Shown one piece after another: positions 13,101 through 24,502 of a stretch of 64,000 bases of DNA. The notes under the pieces were generated by a model. The model had not been told where the DNA came from and ran no database searches. It saw only the letters and a list, made by a program, of their open reading frames with translations. This stretch comes from Agriotes lineatus (lineage: Eukaryota; Arthropoda; Insecta; Coleoptera; Elateridae): NCBI GenBank assembly GCA_940337035.1, contig OW679203.1, positions 26,421,495-26,485,494 of the forward strand, written 5' to 3'. Within the stretch, counting starts at the first letter, position 1, and each line of letters opens with the position of its first letter. The position numbers were made by a program, and so were the translations under genes.

Positions 13101-14728
13101 ATAATTTTAATAGAGGATCTGGATGGTTGTGCCAATTATCTTCCTATGGAGTTCGTCGTATTATCCATTCTTCTACTTCTTGCTTCAAGAAACTTCTACA
13201 TCTTTTTCTTTACCTTTGGTTCAGTGAATAATAATTTATAATCCTTCTAGGCCATCTATAACCGTCTATCTTCATGTTGAATATTACTATAGTAATTATT
13301 GTGCTTATCATCTGTCTGTGTCAGCTCTGTTATGACCCTATTTCTTGTGAGGTAGCCCACACAACCTTGTCAAAAATTTATTTTTAAGGCTTGTACTTTC
13401 GGCTATTGCCTTTAAGAAAGATTTTTGAAGAGTAGGTACTTATTTGATGACACACTGTGACGTTTGTGGGTTTTTGATTTCTTCGTAATGGAACTATCCT
13501 AAAGTACATATTTCTGTCGCTAAGCGCGAATACCGGAGATGCGACCCTCGTTACCGCAATCGGCACATGCTTAGAATCCGTAGCCGTCGACATTGTCGGA
13601 TTAACAGAACGGGTCTAATGAGCACTCTCGAAGTGACTTTGATGTACCACATCACCTAAGATAATCTCTTACCCGCATTACCGTTGGAGGCAGCAGCCTT
13701 CTCTTACGTCGGAGCAGAAGCCAAAGGTATTTACGTCGTACTTTATTACTCATTACCGTAGTTGACTTTTTATTGCCCTCAATTTTGAAATTGAGTTCAC
13801 CTTGAGCGAATAGTTTAGGCTTTATTCTGTTTTTATCTTGTTTATTTAAGGCGCCTTTATTGCAGTTATGGGATATTTAAAGGTCATTTAAATCGTAAAC
13901 TGTAGACTATGTCATCGGACGCAGTTTATGGTTCTCTGTCTTGTATCGCCAGGGTGACGTCCCGGCCAAGGTTTAGCATATACGTACACTAAGTAATTTT
14001 CTGCTAACGTGTTCAAAAGGTTTTTGTAAGGTTTTGTCCACAATGAATAATGTAATAAATGTTTTGATATTTTCGCTGTTATGTATTGAGTATGAAATTA
14101 GAAGCAAACGACATAATTTCAGGGAAATCATAAGAAATTGTAACGGTCTAGATAAGTTTCAATCCACAGCCCGGCTAGTTTTTTCGAAGCTAGGAAAAGC
14201 TCTTGCCCTGCTGGAAGGCTTTTAACGGGGCCTTCAGGTGCCGCGTAATTATATTCTCGGATAGAAATTTATCTCTGCGTGCTATAATTTTTTGGTCGAT
14301 TATTATTTTCTGTTTACGTTTACGCAGGATTGTTTATGAAACAATATACAGATTATACTAGATAGGTCTAATGTGAAAATATAGCTCAACAAAATGTAGG
14401 TATTCACTGTTATTTAACCAACTGAGTTTTTATGTACACTATGTATGATCTTCTATTTCTAGTTTTCTGCAGTCACGGACGTGTAGTTGATTATTTCATA
14501 GCCAGCATAACTTCCACCGAATTTCTGGGGGTCCCGTGCACCTGCGGACGCTTTGGTCTGGGGCTTTGCAAATCATCCCCTACAACCATAATGGGAGAAC
14601 ACTGCCCTTCCACGGCCAAGGGGGAACTCTTTTTGAATCCCAACGCTGTGCCACCATATCCAAAGGGACAAGCAGGAACTGGTGGAGTAGGTGGCTTTGT
14701 CACTGGATTTGAATGCTTATTATCCTAA
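10188..14728 (+). CDS. secreted lipase-family protein 1, catalytic Asp replaced
   Basis: Three exons, 10188-10227, 10355-11155 and 14463-14728, give 368 residues. Exon 1 encodes a signal peptide start (MWRLLVFCVLLGTG). Introns are phase 1; intron 2 is 3.3 kb and holds an RTE LINE remnant. The fold is the pancreatic-lipase/phospholipase A1 family (alpha/beta hydrolase). The nucleophile elbow is GLSLGG with Ser164, and the His block is FCSHGR with His285. The position of the catalytic Asp, normally GLDxAxP, reads ALEAAGP (Glu193). The oxyanion-loop His, HGW in the paralogues, is Pro (IIPGWL). A Cys-rich insertion (CGTLQPCCP) precedes the exon 3 junction, and the C-terminus is Gly-rich (GTGGVGG). 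The frame is intact, so it may encode a non-catalytic or altered enzyme. Family assignment is sure; substrate is unknown. Confidence 0.88.
11885..12510 (-). mobile_element. RTE-clade LINE 3' fragment in lipase 1 intron 2
   Basis: The minus strand carries the C-terminal end of an RTE-type endonuclease-reverse transcriptase in two frames. From 12414: SRINLTWATFGTLTHIL, then KVFNTCVLPVAIYGLET. From 12214 to 11939: the typical tail MLGIRLSDKIRKEEIRRK, then KWRWAGHVARDD, then GRRWQDDIQKRAGKNWM. The 3' flank at about 11895-11925 contains 'gacgtccattcctggacataggcct', a sequence common at the 3' end of insect RTE elements. The upstream catalytic part is missing. It lies antisense to the lipase gene. 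Confidence 0.85.
12511..14462. other. remainder of lipase 1 intron 2
   Basis: Mostly AT-rich with small open frames (13384-13593 minus; 14034-14225 plus) that I cannot assign. It ends in a polypyrimidine run and TTTCTAG at 14456-14462, the acceptor of the last exon. Confidence 0.45.
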
Positions 14729-14892
14729 AACACTGGTTTCAGAGCTTAGGAATGTTATTATTCAATGGAATATTATTTGTGCGTTGTACTGGTGAAATAA
14801 TTGTGTACAGACAAATAATTATAAATTATAAAACTCTGTAAAGTGGTTTACATGAAACTTACCTCGCATGAATTACACCAAATTTAAAAAAT

Positions 14893-15000
14893 GTAGAGCT
14901 CTGGGATTCGAACTCTGCGCTCCCAGGAGAATGGGATTAATATTTCGAGCTCAGTTTCTAGTACGCGGCTTGCGGCCGCTTGAACAACGGAGCCATGACC
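14893..15000 (-). repeat. tRNA-Ser-like element (SINE head or tRNA pseudogene)
   Basis: On the minus strand, 15000 to 14893 reads like a class II tRNA: an A-box-like TGGCTCCGTTGTTCAAGCGG, an anticodon-loop-like ACTAGAAAC (as in serine tRNAs with AGA), a variable arm with CCTGGGAGCG, then the B box GTTCGAATCCC (14903-14913). Acceptor-stem pairing is lost and there is extra sequence before the variable arm, so it is not a working tRNA. A T/A-rich stretch follows. A tRNA-derived SINE fits best. Confidence 0.5.
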
Positions 15001-15039
15001 GTGCTCGAATTGTACGAGTTTCTGCTGCGTTATAAAGAC

Positions 15040-15534
15040 ACCATACCATTTTGTCCCATTTGTGATGTTTACTCTGTATCTGTTAGGTCGCATTTTCGCC
15101 AATAGTATAGCCTGAGCTATGTGCAAATGATTATTTTTATATATTTCTCAATTAAAGCATGTTGTGAACATACCGACGGATAGACAGGCAGACAGAGAGA
15201 CGGAATTGAGAAAACCTGTTTTTCGCCATCTAGGGACTCTGAAACGTGAATATCTGAAGAAATCTGGGAATATGGAAGGAATAAAAGATTGTGGAAATCG
15301 ATGCCGCTTTCCTTCAGTAGAGCGCTTGCACGCGGCCACTCAGGACAGCCTCGCATCTGTTCTTGGAACACGCTTCTTGTTTGTCTTTTTTTACAACATT
15401 TACACTGTTTGGTCCAATTTTCGTCTAAAGGGTAAAGGTAAAGTCTGAGCTATGTGCAAATGACCACTATTATCTATTTCTCACTTACAGCAACAACAAA
15501 CAAATTTTTTAAGGTGCTTACCCTGTATGTGTTG
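15040..15534. repeat. interrupted tandem repeats, left part
   Basis: Two related units: 15055-15165 ('gtatctgttaggtcgcattttcgcc', 'tgagctatgtgcaaatga', 'atatttctcaattaaagca') and 15405-15534 ('ggtccaattttcgtc', 'tgagctatgtgcaaatga', 'atctatttctcacttacagca', 'gcttaccctgtatgtg'). The unit continues on the far side of the gypsy element at 24503. The intervening 15166-15404 is an unassigned insertion. Confidence 0.6.
15531..15534. other. target-site duplication of gypsy element, left
   Basis: GTTG immediately left of the LTR, matched by GTTG at 24499-24502 immediately right of the other LTR. A 4-bp duplication fits Ty3/gypsy integration. Confidence 0.8.
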
Positions 15535-17226
15535 TGTCACGGATGTTTGTACGAAGTTGTCAACCTTGGTCCGTCGATGGTAACATAAATAGGCTCGGCC
15601 GAGCTCAGCCTGGGTCGTAGGCTAATATGGACCTTCCTCTTCTGGACCAGCTGGGAAGTCCTGGGCGCCAGGATCCTAAAACTTTATTTCCGAGCCTGGA
15701 GTCTCTGATGCATCGGATACCAAAATGCTCACGCTACCGGAACCAAAATAAAACCACTCGATACAACAAAACCATTTATTCCAATACCCTCAGCGTTCGT
15801 CCCAAATCACAATCACAGTAGCAGACGAAACTAAATTAAACCCAAGGGGGGTATGACGTATGCGCTACCTAAAGAAACATCAGCGAATAGGTACATACGA
15901 GTATTCCCCACATTCGTTAATATACATAAATATATATACAAACCCTAAACCTAATCAAAATACAAATGAATTCGGTAGGTTTAACACAGACCAACAGCTC
16001 GCAGCAAGCTGAAATATGAAAACTGAGATACGCCATTTATCTTTATGCTCGCGTGGTTATCGCAACAAATCATCGTGAAAATTAGTTTAACTACACAATT
16101 TTGGATCGACGTCATCGAGCTCTATTAGCTATGCGTTACTCGGAGGCTAAACGGTAGCCTGATTACATAATCTGAGAATACGAGCAGGTTTTAAAATATA
16201 CCGCTGGGTGGGATGCGACTCATGTACATGATTCGATTACCGTACGCAATTCCTGGTTTGATTTTGATCAAGCGATCGTAAGCTAACCTAATAGAGGACT
16301 CAACCAAACGATAACTCGCGCAAACCTTGATTCGAACGGTTATGTAACAAACCCTGGAGCGAGCTAATTGGTTTCACAATTATACAAGGTAATTAACTAA
16401 TTCACTTGAGATAACTGCGCTACGATTGTGATGTTACACCAAACGTTGCGCAGAATGCTACGGCTCCAATCGCGTCCTCGTTGAACAATGCGGTGCGATG
16501 GTAAAAAAACAAAGAGCGATCTGACCTTATCTTCGGTGCGCGGGCGATCCAATTCCGAGGTCGGCAGTTGCTACAGATCTCGAGGGCAGCGATAAGTCGG
16601 TGCTCTCCACCAGCAGGACGTGCTGCAACCCTGGGGGTTAGGTGATGAACCAGTGGATCGAGGAGCAGATCACGCTATCGGTCAGATGGGCCAAACGCAG
16701 GACTAGTTTGTGCGAGCTCGACAGGATACAAGACCCAAAAGTAACAATTAAAAGCCCTGAAAATGAACAATAAAATTACCCAAAACGTCCAACGAAACCT
16801 CGTGCTCATACGTACTAAGTTGTTGGGCGGTTTCTTGTACGATTTTGACATTCACACTTCCCCTCGTTCTCCCAAATTGTTTAGTTCAGCAACGTAACTA
16901 AATCCAGTAGAAATTGTGCCTTATATTGCGAATAAGAAATCTTCACTATATTCCAAGTCATCACAATATAAATAGGCTATTTTGCGAAGTAGATTCCAAA
17001 TTTTGGCACTAATAAATCTCCACAAAATAACTTAACGTGCCTCGCAAACTTTTCAGGCGAACAGTTGAAATCGAAATCCTCAATGCCTCGAGCTTCGCGG
17101 AAAATCCCAACCGAGTTATCGGAGGCCACAGGCGCGCGAGCCTATTGGTCACGCTTGCATATTCGATAAGCACAAAATGCGACGGAAAAATTAAAATCAA
17201 TTACCTAATCGAAGTTAATTGTTATA
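15535..17226 (-). repeat. gypsy 3' LTR (left copy)
   Basis: On the coding strand the LTR runs from TATAAC to GTGACA. It is 1692 bp and aligns almost end to end with 22775-24498, lacking a ~32-bp stretch present in the other copy at about 23660-23695. Confidence 0.93.
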
Positions 17227-17242
17227 ACTCCCCCCTTCCTTG
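17227..17242 (-). other. gypsy polypurine tract
   Basis: On the minus strand AAGGAAGGGGGGAGT directly precedes the 3' LTR; it is the expected primer for plus-strand synthesis. Confidence 0.85.
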
Positions 17243-17869
17243 GCAGGCTGGAAATTTCGGAGGAATGAACAGCCGAACGCATAAGTGATGAAATAGACTC
17301 ACAAATCCAAAACTCGAGGGAAACACATAAAAACCAGCACACAAGAAAAAAAATAAAATCCCCCCCGTACCGAATTTAGGTGAAAGGGAACGGAACCAGG
17401 GAGAACGATTGCACGAGCGCAGCCCCGAGTTCAGGCACCAAGACCAGTCTTCGCAGCTGGATCTTAAAGGTGAGCCGGCGACTAATCTGATGAAAATCCC
17501 TCACAAGGGACAACGCTCCCCCAAACGCTCCCCCCAGCCCCCAGCCACAGACACAAGGCCGAAAAGTCCCACCCCGTGCTCAGAAGAAGAGCTCAAAAAT
17601 CTCCAAAATAGGGAGCGTAGGTGTTCGTCACGAACGAAGATGAAAAGTCCACCAACAGCATCCCTACCGACCTACCCTACATGCAATATGCATAGATATT
17701 CGTTGCATAAGGTAAAGTGACCACCTTCATCATCCAAACCAACCGACCCAAAACAAAAAAAACCCCTCAATCCAAACACCTATACACTAATCAAAACCTA
17801 ATCACGCCAAAACGTTATAATAAAAAAAAACTCGAGGATAGAGAATAGAATGGGCAATAGAAAATTCGA
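17243..17869 (-). other. gypsy 3' untranslated segment
   Basis: About 630 bp between the end of pol and the polypurine tract, C/A-rich on the plus strand. A 103-codon plus-strand frame (17409-17720) lacks any domain and is on the wrong strand. No envelope gene is visible. Confidence 0.7.
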
Positions 17870-20800
17870 CTACGGGGAATCATACACAGGCTTCAAATCC
17901 TGAACATGCCAAACGCCTCTGTCCAATTCTTCTTCATCTCTGAGCTGATACGTATTTAGCCCAAGCCTCTGATGAACGATAAAAGGCCCTAAGTACTTTG
18001 GTCCAAGTTTGGCATTATAGTATTCCGTAGCGTTAGATAGACTATTATTCTTACGCCAGACGCGTTGTCCGGGAACATATTCTACAGGACGTCTTCTGAG
18101 ATCATAAGTGGTTTTGTTTCGCTCGTAAGCGCCTTGTAGCTTTTTCCTGAGGTCTTCATACATGGTCTGAAATCCTCGCTTCCTACGCTGAATTTCATTT
18201 ACGAAAGGTACCTCTCGTTCATCTTCTTCATTTAGTTGATGTTGATGCTCTTTCCCGCTAATCTTGTGCTCTTTCCCAAAGTTTACATAATAAGGCGTGT
18301 ATCCAGTAACTTCGTGTTTGGAGGTACGAATAGCACAACCGATAGATGCTAGATGTTCATCCCAATGCCGTTGATTATCTCGGATATACGACGACAGCAT
18401 AGTTTTCACTACGCGATTCACTCTTTCCGTCGGGTCCGCTTTTGGGTAATACAGAGCTGTAAAAGAAATTTTTACATGGTAATTGCTCTTCATTTGAACT
18501 CCGTTGTCGCAAATTATATGCTGAGGTACTCCATATACTAAAAAGATTCCTTCTTCTACACTTTTGTCTAAGGCTTTCGCTGTAGCGGAACGAAGTGGAA
18601 ACATCACTACATATTTGCTGAAATAATCAGTTACAACCAATATATGAATATATCCTCGGGTTGACCTAGGTAACGGGCCCATGAAATCTAAACTAATTAG
18701 CTGCCACGGTTCAGTAACGGGAGGTCGGGTTCCCATTAAACCTGCAGGAGCCTTTTGCTCCGGTTTGTGTTCAGCACAAATCCTGCATGACTTCGCATAT
18801 CGTATAACATCAGCTCTCATCTGCGGCCAGTAATGTTTGCTTCGGATTTTCCAAAATGTTTTGTAGATACCAACGTGTCCCGAAGTAGGGTGGTCATGAC
18901 AGCGTCGAAGTAGTTCAGACCTTTCGTCTTTTGGAATCACACGTTTCCAATAGTCCGTCTCTTTACTTAAATCAGGTATTTTGCACTTGGTATATTTGAA
19001 AAGAATTCCGTTATCGAGTCTCCAAGATGGAAATGCTTCTGGGTTCGTTGAGACCTTTCGAATCATTTTGGTATACCACCGGTCTTTGAAGCGAGGTTGA
19101 TCGTCGACGTCGACCTGTACGGTGTTAACTGGAACGGGCACGGTGGAAAGAAAATCCGGTACCACGTGTTTTCTGCCTTTCCTATGGATCATATCGAAAT
19201 CGTAGGGTTGCAGACGAAGCGCCCACCTAGCTAATCTGCCTTGCGGGTCTTTAAGGCGATTAAGCCATAGCAAACTATGATGGTCGGTAACGACAGTAAA
19301 GCGCACTCCTTCTAAGTAATGACGGAGTTTTTCAACCGCCCATATTACTGCCAAACATTCTCGTTCAGTGGTAGAATAGTTGCGTTCTTGGCGTGTGAGA
19401 CTACGGGATAGGAAACAAATGACTTTCTCGACTTCTTCGTGCTTTTGGACTAGGACAGCTCCAATACCATACGCAGAAGCGTCTGTTTGATATAAACGGA
19501 CTATCAAAATCTGGACAGCTAAGAACAATGGCTGTAACTAACTGTTCTTTAATCTTCGTAAAAGCCTCATTACACTCCGGGGTCCAATTCCAACGTATAT
19601 TTTTCTTCGTTAAGTTAGTTAATGGCGAGATGATAGAGGCGAAATTGGGTACGAAGCGGCGATACCACGAAGCCATGCCAATAAATCTTCTTACTTCTGC
19701 AATGTTCTTCGGTGAAACTATTTTCAAAATTGCTTCTACCTTTTCGGGATCAGGGCGTAACCCATATCGATCAACAACATAACCCAGATACTTTAATTGA
19801 GGCCTACAAAATTGACACTTACCAACATTGACAATAAGCTTAGCTCGACTCAGGCGATCCAGAACTGTTTCCAAACTTCAAAGATGATTTTCAAAATTCT
19901 GCGATACAATTATAATATCATCAAGGTAAACCGTGACCGACGGCTGTAAATCAGCGCCTAGAGCGGTGTCGATAATCCTCTGCCAAGTGGCACCAGCGTT
20001 CAATAAGCCGAAAGGCATCCTCGTAAAATGGTACAAACCGCGACCAGGGACAGTAAAAGCTGTACATTCTCTGGAAGATGTCGACAGCGGTACTTGCCAA
20101 TATGCGGATTTAATATCTAAGCCAGTCAAATATACAGCATCCCGCAGTTTGTCTAGTATAGCCGATACATATGGCAAGGGATAAGCGTCCTTTTTAGTAA
20201 CTGCATTAAGTTGCCTGAAATCTATACAAAACCTGTAAGTATCGTCCTTCTTTCGAACTAAACACACGGGCGAAGACCACGCACTCTTCGACGGTTTGAT
20301 AACGTCTAGTTGAAGCATGTTTTCTAATTCGGCGTCTATTATCTTCTGTTTATACGGCGAGACTGGATAATATCTCTGCTTTATTGGCTTATCTCTTAGA
20401 AGCAGCTCAATTTCATGTTGTCCTATATTGGTACAACCAACCGTAGTCGTCGGGTGCTTTAACTTTTCGTCTATGAGCCGGTCCAACATACCCTTTTGCT
20501 CGAGAGTTAAAAATTTCTCATCCTGTATACTAGAAACGCTATGTTGCGGTTGTTCTGATGAAAACTGCCAAATATTTTGTCTAAGATCAGGTATAATGTC
20601 CATGGCTAACCAAAAATCTACACCAAATATTAAAGTTTGGGGAATACTGGAAATTACCAAAACGTCTAAAATTCGAACCTTTCCTTCAAGAACCATGGGT
20701 GTCGAAATAAAACCGATACTAGAACATCGCTGACCATTGGCCGTGGTACATCTTGACTCCTGAAAACGCAATTTCAAACCTAGGTCATTCAAAATTTTCA

Positions 20801-21050
20801 AACCGGGACCTCCAACTACCGTGCGACTGGCACCCGAGTCTAATAAACCTAAAATTTTATAACCTAATATAGCAACTTCCAAATAAGGACGCTGATCACC
20901 TTGAGCGTGACAAAGCACGTAATCCAAAAGAATATTTTGTCGATCATTTGAAGATAAAGTTGATTTGGTCGTCGAATAAGAAGCGGAGACAACCTTACTA
21001 CCGCTCAGTTTCTCCGACACAAGTTTCCCGAATTGGTACAATCTGGACAA
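17870..21050 (-). pseudogene. pol: gypsy pol polyprotein, broken
   Basis: The first open segment (21050-19878) has a protease with DSGA (residues 71-74) and a reverse transcriptase ending just after YLDD (375-378). A single in-frame TGA at 19880-19878 interrupts it; the same frame continues from 19877 to about 19500 with the RT connection. A one-base shift near 19495 then moves to the frame of 19528-17870. That segment holds RNase H (TDAS, Asp16; TEREC; TDHHS, Asp82), the integrase HHCC finger (His213, His218, Cys248, Cys251), the integrase core (Asp281, Asp341, Glu368) and a GPF module near the C-terminus. Only 26 residues separate the second Asp from Glu, against the usual 35, so about nine residues are missing in the active core. 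The start overlaps gag by ~46 nt in the -1 frame. Confidence 0.93.
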
Positions 21051-22095
21051 TTCCTGGAAGTAAACCCGTGTTTACCGCAACGGTAGCATAACAACCGCTT
21101 AGATTCGGAGCAATTGCGTACTGTATGGCCGACCTTCTGACAATTCCAGCAAGTGCAGGTAGCAACAGCAGAAACAGCAGGCGACGGCAAATCTTTAGTA
21201 TGGGAAGTGGATACGTTTCTGGAAAAATTTGAATCGATAGCAGCTAAACGATGAGGCTTCTTGGATTTCTGATAAGCGAGACCTGGCTCTAAGGTATGAT
21301 AGGTACATGGAGGAGGTTGACGAAATCTACTCGAGCGGGTATATGCGTCTTCGATCGATTTACATATACGAGTCAACTCTTCTATTGTTTTGGTAGTCTG
21401 TAAAGCTAATTGAGTTTGCTGAAACGGTTGTAAGTTCCTTCGAATTAAATTGAGGCGAACGGCTTCCGTTGGGGAAGTGGGTAAACGCCTAAACAAATTT
21501 TCCATGACGGCTATATAAACCGCTACAGGTTCTTCGGTTCCTTGAGTACGACATCGGACCTCTTCCCAAAGACTTTCTTCGTAGTCACAAGGTAAGAACG
21601 CTTCTTTCAATCGAATCACCAACTCGTCCCAATTACTAACTGAATTTCGAACGGAGCGATACCAGATTAAAGCGTGTCCCGTAAACAGTTTAACGACAGC
21701 CGTATACAATTGCTGTTTGGTAACACCTCGGGCATTCCTTACTTCGTCTAGTCTTTCCAGAAAATCGCATAGTCCAGCTTCTCCATCATAGCGGTTGTTC
21801 CATTTATTAATGGCAAGATGATTAGAAGTCAGAGATGATGTAGTTTGAGGTATCATTGTGCTACTGAACACTGACGAGCGACAAACAGTAGCCGGTTGCG
21901 AAAGAGCGAAACCAATATTAAAGCCTCCGAAGGCAGTTTTAATGTCTTCCACACCTGAATGAGGAGGGGTGGCGAAACGAACATGTGAACTTGATGGATA
22001 TTCTTCTCCAGGTGCTGAGTCTTGCCTCTGAGCACCGTTGTCCACGCTAACAGGTTCAAGTTCAATTAAGTTGCGTCTTCGGTTGCACGCGACGC
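21005..22095 (-). CDS. gag: gypsy gag, capsid and zinc-knuckle part
   Basis: Nucleocapsid/capsid region of the gypsy gag. The frame is open from about 22095, with a possible internal start at 22045, and runs to a stop at 21005. The middle resembles a retrotransposon gag capsid (WYRSVRNSVSNWDEL...LKEAFLP). Near the C-terminus are two zinc-knuckle-like motifs, CWNCQKVGHTVRNC (CX2CX4HX4C) and CYRCGKHGFTSRNC, in which the His position is Phe. It ends 46 nt inside the pol frame, which lies in -1; ribosomal frameshifting is the usual expression route for this family. Confidence 0.85.
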
Positions 22096-22494
22096 TGCAT
22101 TAACGATTTTTGACTCCAAATTGTCCAAAAGCATGAGGTACTTATTCACTAATGCATCTCTTCTAGTGAGAGTGACTTCATCGTTGCTCTGGATGCTTTC
22201 TAAACGTCCATGTAAATGTAGCAGTCTTGTGCGAATCCGCTTATAATCGTTCGTGGCGATTCCATCCTCAAATGTCGGTATTTCGGCTTCAAACAAATTC
22301 AGTTTTGCTTGACATATACGTAACTCTTCGTCCACGTCCATCTCCAAATTGGGAAATGTAACATTTATCGAAGTCTCGAGGTTCAAACGAGCCCTAAGTA
22401 ACTTACGCTTGTCGTGCACATTGCCCTGAAAAACTATGCCCCGAATACGTAGTTCGTAATCAAGTTCATCCACCAATAGTCTATTAATCTCCAT
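22066..22494 (-). CDS. gypsy gag N-terminal open frame
   Basis: A 142-codon frame beginning with MEINRLLVDELDYELRIRG. It is helical and charged, and is the first frame after the primer binding site. It ends at 22066 and overlaps the -1 frame that carries the gag capsid. Either the two are one gag broken by a one-base lesion, or they are separate or frameshift-linked frames. A SAP-like N-terminal segment (LDYELRIRGIVFQG...KRKLLR) is suggestive. Confidence 0.6.
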   Translation of the reverse strand: MEINRLLVDELDYELRIRGIVFQGNVHDKRKLLRARLNLETSINVTFPNLEMDVDEELRICQAKLNLFEAEIPTFEDGIATNDYKRIRTRLLHLHGRLESIQSNDEVTLTRRDALVNKYLMLLDNLESKIVNAASRATEDAT

Positions 22495-22749
22495 GCTATT
22501 TACTAAAACTGATAAAACAACTACCCTATAAACTAATCAACGCCACTGCTATACGATCAAAGACCAAAAAAAAAGAAAAAAACAGCCAAGCTAAACAAAT
22601 AAAAGGCGGTGCTACAAGTATAACAACCCCAGCGAAGACCTTTTCTTCGAATTGACAAGAAGCTGTAAGAGAATAAAGAACGCAAAAGAAAAACGCTAAA
22701 GCAAAGTAACTGCAAAAAAAAACAACTGCGAAGGGATGGCTGCGTCGAG
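22495..22749 (-). other. gypsy 5' leader
   Basis: About 250 bp between the primer binding site and the first gag ATG. It contains an 80-codon hydrophobic frame (22526-22768) that runs into the primer site and is not considered coding. Confidence 0.6.
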
Positions 22750-22767
22750 GCCCCACGTTGGGCGCCA
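22750..22767 (-). promoter_or_regulatory. gypsy primer binding site, tRNA-Lys(CUU)
   Basis: On the minus strand TGGCGCCCAACGTGGGGC lies 7 nt downstream of the 5' LTR. It is complementary over 18 nt to the conserved 3' end of animal tRNA-Lys(CUU) with CCA (recalled from general knowledge of tRNA sequences). Confidence 0.85.
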
Positions 22768-22774
22768 AAATTTA

Positions 22775-24498
22775 TGTCACGGATGTTTGTACGAAGTTGT
22801 CAACCTTGGTCCGTCGATGGTAACATAAATAGGCTCGGCCGAGCTCAGCCTGGGTAGTAGGCTAATATGGACTCTCCTCTTCTGGACCAGCTGGGAAGTC
22901 CTGGGCGCCAGGATCCTAAAACTTTATTTCCGAGCCTGGAGTTTCTGATGCATCGGATACCAAAATGCTCACGCTAGCGGAACCAAAATAAAACCACTCG
23001 ATACAACAAAACCATTTATTCCAATACCCTCGGCGTTTGTCCCAAATCACAATCACAGTAACAGACGAAACTAAATTAAACCCAATTGGGTATGACGTAT
23101 GCGCTACCTAAAGAAACATCAGCGAATAGGTACATATGAGTATTCCCCCACATTCGTTAATATACATAAATATATATACAAACCCTAAACCTAATCAAAA
23201 TACAAATGAATTCGGTAGGTTTAACACAGACCAACAGCTCGCAGCAAGCTGAAATATGAAAACTGAGGTACGCGATTATCTTTATGCTCGCGTGGTTATT
23301 GGCAACAAATCATCGTGAAAATTAGTTTAACTACACAATTTTGGATCGACGTCATCGAGCTGTATTAGCTATGCGTTACTCAGAGGCTAAACGGTAGCCT
23401 GATTACATAATCTGAGAACACGTTCAGGTTTTAAAATATACCGCTGAGTGGGATGCGACTCATGTACATGATTCGATTACCGTACGCGGTTCCTGGTTTG
23501 ATTTTGATCAAGCGATCGTAAGCTAACCTAATAGAGGACTCAACCAAAAGACAGGTCGCGCAAACCTTGAGCCGAACGGTTATCTAACAAACCCTGGAGC
23601 GAGCTAATTGGTTTCACAATTATACAAGGTAATTAACTAATTCACTTGAGATAACTGCGCGTTCAACATTCTGATAGGCGATTCTTATAGTATACAATTG
23701 TGATGTTACACCAAACGTTGCGCAGAATGCTACGGCTCCAATCGCGTCCTCGTTGAACAATGCGGTGCGATGGTAAAAAAACAAAGAGCGATCTGACCTT
23801 ATCTTCGGTGCGCGGGCGATCCAATTCCGAGGTCGGCAGTTGCTACAGATCTCGAGGGCAGCGATAAGTCGGTGCTCCCCACCAGCAGGACGTGCTGCAA
23901 CCCTGGGGGTTAGGGGATGAACCAGTGGATCGAGGAGCAGATCACGCTATCGGTCAGATGGGCCAAACGCAGGACTAGTTTGTGCGAGCTCGACAGGATA
24001 CAAGACCCAAAAGTAACAATTAAAAGCCCTGAAAATGGACAATAAAATTACCCAAAACGTTCAACGAAACCTCGTGCTCATACGTACTAAGTTGTTGGGC
24101 GGCTCCTTGTACGATTTTGACATTCAGACTTCCCCTCGTTCTCCCAAATTGTTTAGTTCAGCAACGTAACTAAATCCAGTAGAAACTGTGCCTTATATTG
24201 CGAATAACAAATCTTCACTATATTCCAAATCATCACATTATAAATAGGCTATTTTGCGAAGTAGATCCCAAATTTTGGCACTAACAAATCTCCACAAAAT
24301 AACTTAACGTGCCTCGCAAACTTTTCAGGCGAACAGTTGAAATCGAAATCCTCAATGCCTCGAGCTTCGCGGAAAATCCCAACCGAGTTATCGCAGGCCA
24401 CAGGCGCGCGAGCCCATCGGTCGCGCTTGCATATTCGATAAGCACAAAATGCGACGGAAAAATTAAAATCAATTACCTAATCGAAGTTAATTGTTATA
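22775..24498 (-). repeat. gypsy 5' LTR (right copy)
   Basis: 1724 bp, coding-strand ends TATAAC and GTGACA; nearly identical to 15535-17226. It contains the ~32-bp insertion at about 23660-23695 that the other copy lacks. Followed by the duplicated GTTG at 24499-24502. Confidence 0.93.
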
Positions 24499-24502
24499 GT
24501 TG

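Larger units (their letters stand above)
15535..24498 (-). mobile_element. full-length Ty3/gypsy LTR retrotransposon
   Basis: An 8964-bp element with two nearly identical ~1.7-kb LTRs, a 4-bp target-site duplication (GTTG), a tRNA-Lys primer site, a polypurine tract, and gag and pol on the minus strand. The domain order protease, reverse transcriptase, RNase H, integrase defines Ty3/gypsy. No envelope frame is seen between integrase and the 3' LTR. The high LTR similarity (scattered substitutions plus one ~32-bp indel) suggests recent insertion, yet pol has a stop codon, a frameshift and a small deletion, so this copy cannot move on its own. Confidence 0.95.

Noticed and set aside
14893..15000. 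Functional tRNA-Ser gene
   Set aside because: A and B boxes are present, but acceptor pairing is lost and extra sequence disrupts the variable arm.
17409..17720. 103-codon plus-strand frame in the gypsy element
   Set aside because: Opposite to the coding strand, low complexity, in the 3' untranslated part; no envelope features.
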